Shown here: in pieces, positions 20,335-28,127 of the stretch
How the letters are laid out: every line of letters begins with the position of its first letter
How positions within the stretch are numbered: the stretch's first letter is position 1
Source of the DNA: Bradyrhizobium nanningense
Lineage (GTDB): Bacteria > Pseudomonadota > Alphaproteobacteria > Rhizobiales > Xanthobacteraceae
DNA: 64,000 bases
Direction: 5' to 3'
Assembly: GCF_004114535.1 (NCBI RefSeq)
Contig: NZ_LBJC01000025.1
Coordinates: 62,001 to 126,000, forward strand
Notes under the pieces: generated by a model
The model's input: the letters and a program-made list of their open reading frames with translations, nothing else
The model's database searches: none
What the model was told of the DNA's origin: nothing
Translations under genes and position numbers: made by a program

Positions 20335-20418
20335 AGAATTCGCGCATAGCGCGAATTCCGGGTGATGGGAAGTCTCCGCGCGCCGGGCTGCCCGACGGAC
20401 GCGAAATTCCATCCACGT

Positions 20419-20500
20419 CGTCATTACGAGCGCAGCGAAGCAATCCAGGAATCTCTCCGCGGAAACATCTCTGGATTGCTTTGCTGCGCTCGCAATGACG
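20419..20500. repeat. Palindromic repeat, family B (copy 1)
   Basis: An 82-base element with ends CGTCATTACGAGCGCAGCGAAG and its near-complement, and inner CAATCCAG / CTGGATTG arms. Copies lie at 38468-38550, 42429-42509 and 61213-61299. The 343-base gap from tex to the Gly/His-rich protein holds this element and the preceding hairpin; nothing else coding is seen. Confidence 0.9.
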
Positions 20501-20639
20501 AGGAGAGAGCGAGGGGCCGCCTCCCTGACACCCGCGTCAGAAACTGGCGCATTTGTAAGTTGATGGAGACGGCTTAGGCGCTTCTCCTGATCCTCCTCGT
20601 GCAGCGGGACTAGCGCTGCACTGCAAGGAGGATATTCCG

Positions 20640-21158
20640 ATGAAGAATAGGCTTCTCACAGGGCTTGTCGCAGCAGCAGTTGCTGCGATGCTCGCGGCTG
20701 CGGCCCCCGCTCTCGCGCGCGGTGGTTTTGGCGGTGGCGGCCACGGCGGCTTCGGCGGCGGGCATTTCGGTGGTGGTGGCATGCACGTCGGCGGCATGGG
20801 TGGCGGGATGCACGGCATGGGCGGCGGTATGCATGTCGGCGGCATGGGCGGAGCTCATTTCGGTGGCGCCCGCTTCGCCGGTTCCCCGATGGCCGCTCAC
20901 GCGGCGATCGGGCCGCGCTTTGCCGGTACGCCAATCGCGACCCGCGCCGCCTTCGGCCCGCGGTTTGCCGGCACGAGCTGGCATGGCCGGCCCTTCATTG
21001 GCCGGCATGCCTTCTTCTTCCGGCATCATCGCTTCCATCGGTTCGCCTTCTTTGGCGCGCCCTTCGTCTACGCCAGCTATTATAACGACGGCTGCTGGCG
21101 CAGGAGCTGGACGCCCTACGGATGGCAATGGGTCAATGTGTGCGGAGACTATTGGTAG
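20640..21158 (+). CDS. Secreted Gly/His/Met-rich protein
   Basis: A 172-residue protein with a clear Sec signal peptide (MKNRLLTGLVAAAVAAML...ALA, cleavage near residue 26). Next comes a low-complexity stretch of GGFGGGGHGG and GGMHVGGMGGGMHGMGGG units (about 28-75), then three PRFAGT repeats and an aromatic, histidine-rich C-terminus ending WVNVCGDYW. A ribosome site (AAGGAGGA) lies just before the ATG. The family is not named by me; similar Gly-rich exported proteins are common in Bradyrhizobium. The His/Met/Cys content hints at metal contact, but no binding site can be defined. It precedes a two-component system on the same strand by 100 bases, so it could be a target of that system. Confidence 0.8.
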   Translation: MKNRLLTGLVAAAVAAMLAAAAPALARGGFGGGGHGGFGGGHFGGGGMHVGGMGGGMHGMGGGMHVGGMGGAHFGGARFAGSPMAAHAAIGPRFAGTPIATRAAFGPRFAGTSWHGRPFIGRHAFFFRHHRFHRFAFFGAPFVYASYYNDGCWRRSWTPYGWQWVNVCGDYW

Positions 21159-21258
21159 TCGCATCGCCGTACCGCACCATTGTCGCGGTCGCCACCGGGC
21201 GGTTCCGTCCAGCCCCGGAACGGGATAGTCTGGTGGCGATCGTCGCGCGGAGTTCGTC

Positions 21259-21951
21259 ATGACCGGAGGTCACCGTCGCATCCTGGTCGTCGAGGACGAT
21301 CCGGAAACCGCAGGCCAGCTCGTCGAGGAATTGACGACCTCCGGCTACGAGGTCGATCTTGCGGCAACGGGGCGCGAAGCCCTGAGCCACGGCGCCGCGC
21401 GCGATTATGCCGTGATCACGATCGACCGGATGCTGCCCGATATCGACGGCATCAGCGTGATGCGGCAGTTGCGCGACGACGGCGTTGCCGCGCCGTTCCT
21501 GATCATTTCCGCGCTCGGCGAGGTCGATGACCGCGTGCGCGGCTTGCGCGCGGGCGGCGACGACTATCTCGTCAAGCCGTTCTCGTTCATCGAATTGCTG
21601 GCGCGGCTCGAGGCGCTTGGCCGCCGCAGCGAGACCATCGCCAAGGAGACGCTGCTGCGGGTCGGCGATCTCGCCATCGACCTGATCGCGCGGGCTGCCT
21701 TCCGCCGCGGCCGCAAGATTTCGTTGCTGCCGCGCGAATTCCAGCTGCTTGAATATCTCGCCCGCAACGAGGGCAGAGTCATCTCGCGTGCGATGCTGCT
21801 CCAGCACGTCTGGGACCTGCATTTCGATCCCTCCACCAACATCATCGACGTCTATGTCGGTCGCGTCCGCCGCAAGGTCGACGATGCCCAGGCCTATCCG
21901 TTGATCCACACCATCCGCGGCATCGGATATTGCCTCCGTGCTCCTGGCTAA
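21259..21951 (+). CDS. OmpR-family response regulator
   Basis: A 230-residue response regulator. The receiver domain (1-120) has the acidic pair in VVEDD, the phosphoacceptor Asp in ITIDRMLPD (about residue 56) and the conserved Lys in YLVKPF. A winged-helix DNA-binding domain fills 128-225 (LLPREFQLLEYLARNEGRVISRAMLLQHVW). The ATG is preceded by GCGGAG. Its 3' end overlaps the histidine kinase gene, so the two are translationally coupled. The most similar known groups are TctD/QseB-like regulators. Confidence 0.92.
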   Translation: MTGGHRRILVVEDDPETAGQLVEELTTSGYEVDLAATGREALSHGAARDYAVITIDRMLPDIDGISVMRQLRDDGVAAPFLIISALGEVDDRVRGLRAGGDDYLVKPFSFIELLARLEALGRRSETIAKETLLRVGDLAIDLIARAAFRRGRKISLLPREFQLLEYLARNEGRVISRAMLLQHVWDLHFDPSTNIIDVYVGRVRRKVDDAQAYPLIHTIRGIGYCLRAPG

Positions 21952-23008
21952 GACGCTCCGCTCCTCGACCTTCCGTCTGGCGCTGATCGCGATTGCGGCA
22001 TTCGGGCTGATCGTCGCGGCGATCATGGCCTATGTCTATCTCGGGACGCTGGCCTATGTGGAGAGCCGGCTCGGCACCGCCGCCGATCACGACGGCTTTA
22101 CCGGCACGATCGAACTCGCGATGGCGGCGGTCGCAGGCCTGCTGCTGGTGCTCGCTGGCCTTGCGGCCGTACTGGTGACGCGGCGTACGGTGGGGCGGAT
22201 CGAACAGATCAATGCCACCAGCCGCGCCATCATGCTCTCCGGCCTCGATCAGCGCATTCCCTTGCGCGGCAGCAACGACGAGTGGGACCGCGTCGCCGAG
22301 AACCTCAACCAGATGCTGGATCGCATCGAGACGCTGATGGGCGAGGTCAAGCAGGTCAGCGACAACGTCGCCCACGATCTGCGCACGCCGCTGACGCGGA
22401 TGCGCGGCCGGCTGGAAAAGGCCTATCACGCGCCGCGTAACAGCGACGCCGATGCCGCACTGATCGGCGACACCATCGCCGATCTCGATGCCGTGCTCGG
22501 CATGTTCGCATCCATCACCCGGATCTCCGAGATCGAGACCCGCGCCCGCACCGGCGCGTTCCGCGCGCTCGACCTCGCCGAGATCGCGGGCGAAGTGGTC
22601 GAGCTCTACGATGCCGCCGCCGAGCAGGTTGCGACAAAGCTCAGCCTTGCCGGAGACCGGCAGGTGGCGATCACGGGCGATCGCGACCTGTTGTTCGATG
22701 CCATCGCCAATCTCGTCGACAATTCGATCAAGCACGGTTGCAAAGGCGGGCAGGTGACCGTGACCTGCCGGAGCACCGATGGCGGCGCGGTGATCGCCAT
22801 CGTCGACGATGGTCCGGGCATTCCCCCTGAGGAGCGCGATCACGTCTTCAAGCGCTTCTATCGGCTCGAACAGAGTCGCTACACGCCGGGCAACGGACTT
22901 GGTCTCAGCCTCGTCGCCGCGGTCGCGCGTCTCCATGGCGCGGAGATCGCGCTACGCGACAATGCCCCGGGCCTGACGGTCGAGCTTCGGTTTCCGCGCG
23001 CTCTGTAG
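21938..23008 (+). CDS. Membrane sensor histidine kinase
   Basis: A 356-residue kinase paired with the overlapping response regulator (14-base overlap, GTG start). It has two membrane helices (about 15-38 and 62-86) with only a short periplasmic loop, so it has little extracellular sensory domain. A HAMP domain follows (about 88-140), then the HisKA box NVAHDLRTPLTRMRGRLE with the phosphorylated His near residue 147, and an HATPase domain with N box NLVDNSIKHG, G1 VDDGPGIP and G2 GNGLGLSLV. The short loop suggests it senses within the membrane or through a partner. The Gly/His-rich secreted protein upstream and the Cys-rich genes downstream are candidate regulon members. Confidence 0.92.
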   Translation: MLLAKTLRSSTFRLALIAIAAFGLIVAAIMAYVYLGTLAYVESRLGTAADHDGFTGTIELAMAAVAGLLLVLAGLAAVLVTRRTVGRIEQINATSRAIMLSGLDQRIPLRGSNDEWDRVAENLNQMLDRIETLMGEVKQVSDNVAHDLRTPLTRMRGRLEKAYHAPRNSDADAALIGDTIADLDAVLGMFASITRISEIETRARTGAFRALDLAEIAGEVVELYDAAAEQVATKLSLAGDRQVAITGDRDLLFDAIANLVDNSIKHGCKGGQVTVTCRSTDGGAVIAIVDDGPGIPPEERDHVFKRFYRLEQSRYTPGNGLGLSLVAAVARLHGAEIALRDNAPGLTVELRFPRAL

Positions 23009-23090
23009 AGGTGCTTGGATGCCGACCGGCGTTTCCCTAGCGCGGGATCATTGAGCCACCTCAATCTGGACGATGGCGGGTTCGCCTAGG

Positions 23091-23108
23091 TTTGGTTCGC
23101 TGACCAAA
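23091..23108. promoter_or_regulatory. Inverted repeat TTTGGT-N6-ACCAAA before the Cys-rich genes
   Basis: A 6-bp inverted repeat with a 6-base spacer about 22 bases before the start of the first Cys-rich gene, inside the only plausible promoter gap (23009-23130) of that cluster. It is a candidate operator; the neighbouring OmpR-type regulator would more typically bind direct repeats. Confidence 0.3.
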
Positions 23109-23130
23109 TTCCATTAGCACGGATGGGGCG

Positions 23131-24300
23131 ATGATAGTGAAATTTCCAGGAGCCCGGTGGACCCGAGGCGCCGCGATCGTCGTCGCGACAATCCTGCTTG
23201 CGTCGCCCGCGAGGGCGGGATGCAACTTCGGCGATATTGCAGACGCCGTCAAAGAATCGGTGTCGGCAACATTGGTTTGTGAGACGGCGTGCAAGGACGA
23301 GGCCAGCTGCGCTGCGGCGATTTACATGGTTGCAGTCCTGAGCATGCTCGCGGCCGAAGGTGGGCAGTCCAAAGTCAATTCGTTCTGCAGCGGAGTGCCG
23401 AATACCCTCGACGAGGTGGTAAGCAAGCTAAACACCGTATTCGGAAACTCGACCGTACAGAGCGTAGTCGGCGACGTTTCGAGCGAGTTGGCAAGCGTCG
23501 GCTCGCTTGCTGATGTCTTGAAATGCGCATGCGCGACCGAGCATTCCAATGCGGCGTCGGAGAACAGCATCGGCGTCTGTCTGGTGGACGCGCTGTGTAC
23601 GCTTCAAGAATGGGTTGGTTTCGAAGCCTGCAATTGCCAGCCGCCGCCGCCCAAGATTGCCAATTGCGCGGCGACCAACGTGGCATGCGGCCAATGGAAC
23701 AATCCTGATCCGGTGTGTCAGGGCAGCGGCAGCGACCCGATCTTCAGTTGGTATCCGGACGGTCAGACCCAGGCGCACTATTATCCATACAACGACGACT
23801 ACCGCGATTGGACGAGCGTGACGACGACGCCGGAAGGCGCTCTCGTCACGTTGACGCCGTCGCCTGGCAACCAATGTGGACAGACTCTGTATTGCTACTG
23901 TCCGTCGCCGATGAAACCGACTTGGACGAAGGTCAACTGGGTCGGGCACGATGTAAGTCCGTACATCTTCTCTTGCACCTGCCCAGAAGGAACGCACGCT
24001 GGCGCAATGATGCCGAACGGGGTTTCGAGCTGCCTGTGCGACAACACGAATGAGGCGGCGAAGTTCTCTAACCTCGGCCCAGGGGGCATGTGTCCGCCGC
24101 CGGCATGCCCGGCCGGCCAGACACGCCTGGGCCAGGACGGCGAGTGCGTGACGCCGTGTTCCGATCCGAGCCAAGGCATGGCGTTCGACGGCAGCTGCTG
24201 CAATCCGGCGCAGATGACGTCCTGCGGGCAATGTTGTCCGGCGGGGACGATACCCGATTCGAACAGCGGCACCTGCGTGCCGAAGCCGATCGTGAAATGA
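23131..24300 (+). CDS. Secreted cysteine-rich protein (31 Cys), function unknown
   Basis: No family recognised. The 389-residue precursor has a Sec signal peptide with likely cleavage after SPARA (about residue 29) and 31 cysteines. The N-terminal half (30-150) is helical with spaced cysteines (ETACKDEASC, KCACA). The middle has a WNNPDPVC...SWYPDG aromatic segment. The C-terminal third has short Cys-paired loops (YCYC, SCTC, SCLC, SCC, CGQCC), giving an EGF- or keratin-like look. Such a chain can fold only with many disulfides, so it must work outside the cytoplasm. GC content looks lower than in neighbours. A second Cys-rich secreted protein starts 10 bases downstream, and a DsbA/ScsC-like oxidoreductase follows, suggesting one operon. 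Confidence 0.8.
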   Translation: MIVKFPGARWTRGAAIVVATILLASPARAGCNFGDIADAVKESVSATLVCETACKDEASCAAAIYMVAVLSMLAAEGGQSKVNSFCSGVPNTLDEVVSKLNTVFGNSTVQSVVGDVSSELASVGSLADVLKCACATEHSNAASENSIGVCLVDALCTLQEWVGFEACNCQPPPPKIANCAATNVACGQWNNPDPVCQGSGSDPIFSWYPDGQTQAHYYPYNDDYRDWTSVTTTPEGALVTLTPSPGNQCGQTLYCYCPSPMKPTWTKVNWVGHDVSPYIFSCTCPEGTHAGAMMPNGVSSCLCDNTNEAAKFSNLGPGGMCPPPACPAGQTRLGQDGECVTPCSDPSQGMAFDGSCCNPAQMTSCGQCCPAGTIPDSNSGTCVPKPIVK

Positions 24301-24310
24301 GGCCGCAGTC

Positions 24311-26812
24311 ATGACGCCTCGCCGATGCATGTCGATCGCAACCGCCGTCCGCCCGATGCGGCGCATCATCCTCGCATCGAGCCTGGCTCTCGTGCTCGGC
24401 AACACCGCCTCGGCTCAGGCGCCGCGTGGCATCTACGCGCCGGGTCAGGCCGTGGTCACCGGATTCTCCGGCGGTCTCCGCCCGTTCGAGATCGAGCCGG
24501 GCCAGGACGCCGATGCGCGCTCCTTCATCAATCCCGACGGGCCGTCGCTGCGCGTCGTCGATCTCAGCCGCATGGGCGGCCCGCCGGAAGCGCAGCTCGT
24601 CGGCGCGCCAAAACCATTCACGGTGAGCGCAAAGTGGATCGGGCAGGTATTCGGCGTCGCTCTGGACGACGGCTCGCCCGCCAGCATCTATGTGGCGGCG
24701 ACGTCGGCCTACGGCCTCTCGATCGTCGCGCGCGGTCCCGATGACAAGCCACTTCGTGTTCGGGTCGGAACCGGGAGTGCGGCCTTCATGGCGGCGCAGT
24801 GGGGACCAGGAGGCGGCCCGGGTTCGATCTGGAAGATCAACGGTCTCACCGGCGAAGTGAAGCTGTTTGCAAATGTTGCCACCGCGGGAAAGGCGAACTC
24901 GGGCGCCGCCCTCGGCGGGCTGGCCTACGATGCCGCCACGAAATCGTTGTTTGCCGCCGACCGCGAGACCGGCCTCATTCATCGCTTCGGCATGAATGGC
25001 GCTGATCTCGGCGTCTACGATCATGGCGCTTCCGGCACGGCCGCCGTCGGGCTCGCGCCGGTGCCCGCCGCGGTGTCCGGCGTGGATCTCACCAGTCCGC
25101 AATTCGACAGCGCGCAGCCCGAGACCTGGGGCTACGCGGCGCGGGGGCGGCGCGTGTTCGCCCTCGCGGTGCAAGATCATCGGCTTTATTACGCAGTCGC
25201 CGAAGGATTGCGCGTCTGGTCTGTCGGCCTCAATGCGGATGGCTCGTTCGGCTCGGACATCAGGATCGAGCTCGCGGTACCGCCCGCAGCCGGCCCCACT
25301 GAAATCTCGCGAATTACGTTCGACGACGCTGGACGGATGTATCTCGCGGAGCGGCCCGCGCCGACCGGGACACAGGATTTCGAAGCGCTGTCGGTGCCCT
25401 CGATCGGCCGCGTGCTGCGCTATACGGTGATCGGCATGACCGAGGCAAAGCAGCCGGTCTGGCAGGCCGGGTCCGATGAGTATGCGGTAGGGTTCCCCGA
25501 GACCTTCCGCAACGATAATGGTGGCGTTGCAATCGGCTACGGCTATGACGAACGCGGCAACATCAATCCGCACTCCTGCGGCGGCTTCATCTGGACGACC
25601 GGAGAGCAGTTGCGCCACGCCACCGATTCCAAGCTCGCCGCACAGCTTGGCCAGGCCGACTTGCTCGCCATCGACGGGTTGCAGGGAAATCCTGTCTGGC
25701 GCATCCGCCGCGACGACGAGCCGCCGCGGCTCAGCTATTTCATCGACTATGCCGACGCGCCGCCGGACCTCGCCGCACGAGGACATCTCGGCGATATCGC
25801 CATCCAGCGCACCTGCGCCGGCCGGCCGGCGCAACTCCCGCCGGCCATGCTTCCGGTCGGACTACCGCTGCCGCCGCCGAGTTTTCGGACCTGTCAGACG
25901 CATGTCTGCGGTCCAGGAGGCAAGCCCGTATGCCCGGTCAATCAAGTGTGGAGCAAGGATGGCTGCGCCTCTGGCTGCGCTCAGTCGGAGATTCTGGTCA
26001 ACGGCAAGTGCTGTTCAGCGGTCGATCTTCGGCCCGGTGGTGCCTGCGGCAACCCCTCGACCGACATCAGCAAGCCAAAGTGCGGAACGACGCAAACGGC
26101 GATCGGCCCCAATCACGAGTGCTGCGACAACGATCACATTTACTCCGGATCGGGCGGTGCGCAGCTTTGCTGCGCGGGCGCTCTGGTCAACGGTAAGTGC
26201 CAGCAATTCATTCCCAAGGTTCCGGGCGGGATATGTCTCGATTGCTGCTCGCCCGGTTACGTAAAGATCGCGGGCAAATGCTGCCTGAACAGCCAAGCCA
26301 CCTCGAAAGGCGTTTGTTGCCCGATCGGGCAGACCCCCAGTGCCGACGGGACGCAGTGCAAGCCGACATTCAAGATTCCGAAGGTGTCGCTCTGCTGCGC
26401 CGCCGGCTATGTCCCGACCGCGGACCGCAAGTGTTGCGCGGCCGCGAACCTGACGACGAGCGGCGAGTGCTGTCCTGCTCCGGTCAATCCGAAGGATCGC
26501 TCAAAATGCGTTGCGCAAAGCGGGATGAAGTTCTCGCCGCAGCAGCCCTGCGCGGCGGGCGAAATGCGCGACGACAAGGGCACGTGCGTGGAGCGCAAGC
26601 CGGCGCCGCTGCCGGTCCCGCCTGCGCCACGACAGCCATCGACGCGCACAGCTCCGGAAAAACGCGCGCCGTCCGCCACGGTCCCGATCGCCTGTCCCCC
26701 TGGAATGGTCCCGGGGCCGCTTGGCAAGCGCTGCTGGCCGGCCCAGCGTGGTCGCATTGCGCCGCTCGCGCCTCGGCGGGTTGCGCCGCCGCCGCTCGGG
26801 AGGGAACGCTAG
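24311..26812 (+). CDS. Secreted beta-propeller-like protein with CC-rich tail (over 30 Cys)
   Basis: An 833-residue exported protein, function unknown. A signal peptide (RRIILASSLALVLGNTASAQA) is followed by about 480 residues of beta-rich sequence with repeated blade-like segments (GSIWKINGLTGEVKLFANV, GGLAYDAATKSLFAADRETGLIHRF, ISRITFDDAGRMYLAE), consistent with a six- or seven-bladed propeller. From about residue 535 to 740 there are some 30 cysteines, nine of them CC pairs spaced 12-25 residues (GKCC, ECC, LCC, DCC, GVCC, KCC, ECC), often after a glycine-rich turn. A Pro-rich tail follows. The ATG at 24311 is coupled to the previous stop through TGAGG. Its tail resembles the C-terminus of the preceding protein, so the two may share a fold or partner. 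Confidence 0.82.
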   Translation: MTPRRCMSIATAVRPMRRIILASSLALVLGNTASAQAPRGIYAPGQAVVTGFSGGLRPFEIEPGQDADARSFINPDGPSLRVVDLSRMGGPPEAQLVGAPKPFTVSAKWIGQVFGVALDDGSPASIYVAATSAYGLSIVARGPDDKPLRVRVGTGSAAFMAAQWGPGGGPGSIWKINGLTGEVKLFANVATAGKANSGAALGGLAYDAATKSLFAADRETGLIHRFGMNGADLGVYDHGASGTAAVGLAPVPAAVSGVDLTSPQFDSAQPETWGYAARGRRVFALAVQDHRLYYAVAEGLRVWSVGLNADGSFGSDIRIELAVPPAAGPTEISRITFDDAGRMYLAERPAPTGTQDFEALSVPSIGRVLRYTVIGMTEAKQPVWQAGSDEYAVGFPETFRNDNGGVAIGYGYDERGNINPHSCGGFIWTTGEQLRHATDSKLAAQLGQADLLAIDGLQGNPVWRIRRDDEPPRLSYFIDYADAPPDLAARGHLGDIAIQRTCAGRPAQLPPAMLPVGLPLPPPSFRTCQTHVCGPGGKPVCPVNQVWSKDGCASGCAQSEILVNGKCCSAVDLRPGGACGNPSTDISKPKCGTTQTAIGPNHECCDNDHIYSGSGGAQLCCAGALVNGKCQQFIPKVPGGICLDCCSPGYVKIAGKCCLNSQATSKGVCCPIGQTPSADGTQCKPTFKIPKVSLCCAAGYVPTADRKCCAAANLTTSGECCPAPVNPKDRSKCVAQSGMKFSPQQPCAAGEMRDDKGTCVERKPAPLPVPPAPRQPSTRTAPEKRAPSATVPIACPPGMVPGPLGKRCWPAQRGRIAPLAPRRVAPPPLGRER

Positions 26813-26894
26813 CCTAGAGCTTCGTCCGGTGGCTCCGGTGATGACGAACCGGCTGCCGTTGGACGATGAAGGACACGAGTGGAGGAACTAAGCG

Positions 26895-27734
26895 ATGATT
26901 GGATGGACTGACATGCCGGAGCTCGCACTCTTCCGCATGCGCGCAGTCGCGGCGGGCGCGCTCGTGGCCGCAGCGCTCGCGATGCCGGGCGCGGCGAACG
27001 CGCAGATGCAGCGCGCTGACGTGGATGAAGCCGTCCAGCGATATCTCATCGCGCATCCTGAAGCGCTCGGTCCGGCGATCGAGAAATATCTCGTCGATCA
27101 CCCGGAGGCGTTGCGCGCTGCGCTGCTGGCGCTCGTCGCCAAGCGCGCCGCATCGCAGCCGGCCCCCGCGGCCGCGGCGGTCGATGCCAGGCAGGCGATC
27201 GCGGACAATGCCAAGGCATTGTATGCTGCGCCATTGCAGACGACGGTCGGCACCGCTGACGGTACTCGCACCGTGGTCGAATTCTACGACTTCAACTGCG
27301 GCTATTGCCGCAAGGCGCTCGGCGATACGCTAGCGTTGATCGCCGAGGAGCCGAACTTGCGCGTCGTGCTCAAGGAGCTCCCGATCCTGGGGCCCGACTC
27401 CGTCGAAGCCGCGAAGGTCGCGATCGCTCTGCAGATGCATCATCCCAGCGCCGCCGAATCGCTCGAGTTTCATCGCCGCCTGCTGGCGACGCAAGGCCGG
27501 GTCGACCGCGCTAAGGCGCTCAAGGTCGCCGCCGATCTCGGCTTCAATGCAGGCGAGCTCGAAAAGGACGCGGCGAGCGCCGAGGTGAACGAGGCATTGC
27601 AGCAGAACATGCGTCTGGCTTCGGCATTGGGCATCAATGGCACGCCCGGCTACGTCGTCGGCGACAGCGTCATCCCCGGCGCAGTCGGCGCTGCGGCTCT
27701 GAAGGCGCGCATTGCGGCTCCGAAACAGCCATGA
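26895..27734 (+). CDS. DsbA/ScsC-family periplasmic thiol-disulfide oxidoreductase
   Basis: A 279-residue exported thioredoxin-fold protein. The signal peptide ends near AANAQ (residue 36). Next comes an amphipathic region with a duplicated motif (YLIAHPEALGPAI, YLVDHPEALRAAL), as in the N-terminal oligomerisation domain of ScsC-like proteins. The DsbA-type domain follows with active site FNCGYCRK near residue 136 and the cis-Pro loop NGTPGYVVGD near 252. ScsC-type proteins with such N-terminal domains tend to be disulfide isomerases/shufflases rather than plain oxidases. It lies 82 bases after the Cys-rich propeller gene, on the same strand behind GGAGG, so it probably serves these two proteins. 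No DsbB or DsbD partner is in the window. Confidence 0.9.
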   Translation: MIGWTDMPELALFRMRAVAAGALVAAALAMPGAANAQMQRADVDEAVQRYLIAHPEALGPAIEKYLVDHPEALRAALLALVAKRAASQPAPAAAAVDARQAIADNAKALYAAPLQTTVGTADGTRTVVEFYDFNCGYCRKALGDTLALIAEEPNLRVVLKELPILGPDSVEAAKVAIALQMHHPSAAESLEFHRRLLATQGRVDRAKALKVAADLGFNAGELEKDAASAEVNEALQQNMRLASALGINGTPGYVVGDSVIPGAVGAAALKARIAAPKQP

Positions 27735-27755
27735 TCGCATGATCTCGCCCTGACG

Positions 27756-28127
27756 TCACAGCTCGATCACGCCGCGGCGCGCCGCATGTGCTACCGCGTC
27801 GGTGCGGCCGGTGGCGTCCAGCTTGTCGAGCAGCGAGCCGACGTGGAATTTGACGGTATGTACGGAGATGCCGAGCCGGCGGGCGATCATCTTGTTGGAG
27901 GCGCCCTCGGCCATCAGCGCCAGCACGTCGAGCTCGCGCTGCGTCAGCGCGATGTCGTCGGGCATGACGCGCGGGTCCCGCGCGACGATTGTCGCGGCGG
28001 CTTGCTCGCCGGGCGCGGCAAGGCGAAGCCCGGCGACATTGCCGAGCAGCGCAGCCAGGCGATCGGCGAGGGCGGGGTCGTCGATCTCCAGAGCCAGCAC
28101 GATCTCCGGCGTCTTGTCCTCGCTCAC
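27756..28127 (-). CDS. LuxR-type regulator with a shortened, non-phosphorylatable N-terminal domain
   Basis: A 123-residue protein with a C-terminal LuxR/FixJ-type helix-turn-helix (LTQRELDVLALMAEGASNKMIARRLGISVHTVKFHVGSLLDKL, about 60-105). The N-terminal 55 residues (IVLALEIDDPALADRLAALL) resemble a truncated receiver domain and lack the phosphoacceptor region. It therefore probably binds DNA without phosphorylation or responds to a protein partner. Its start codon overlaps the stop of the HtrA-like gene by four bases (ATGA), so it is the second gene of a coupled pair. Confidence 0.88.
   Translation of the reverse strand: MSEDKTPEIVLALEIDDPALADRLAALLGNVAGLRLAAPGEQAAATIVARDPRVMPDDIALTQRELDVLALMAEGASNKMIARRLGISVHTVKFHVGSLLDKLDATGRTDAVAHAARRGVIEL

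Noticed and set aside
23131..24300. Lipoprotein reading of the first Cys-rich protein
   Set aside because: The Cys after the signal peptide follows ARAG and not a lipobox with Leu/Val/Ile at -3, so signal peptidase I cleavage is more likely.
24068..25834. 588-codon minus-strand frame opposite the Cys-rich genes
   Set aside because: No motif, and the plus-strand proteins have signal peptides and ordered Cys patterns.
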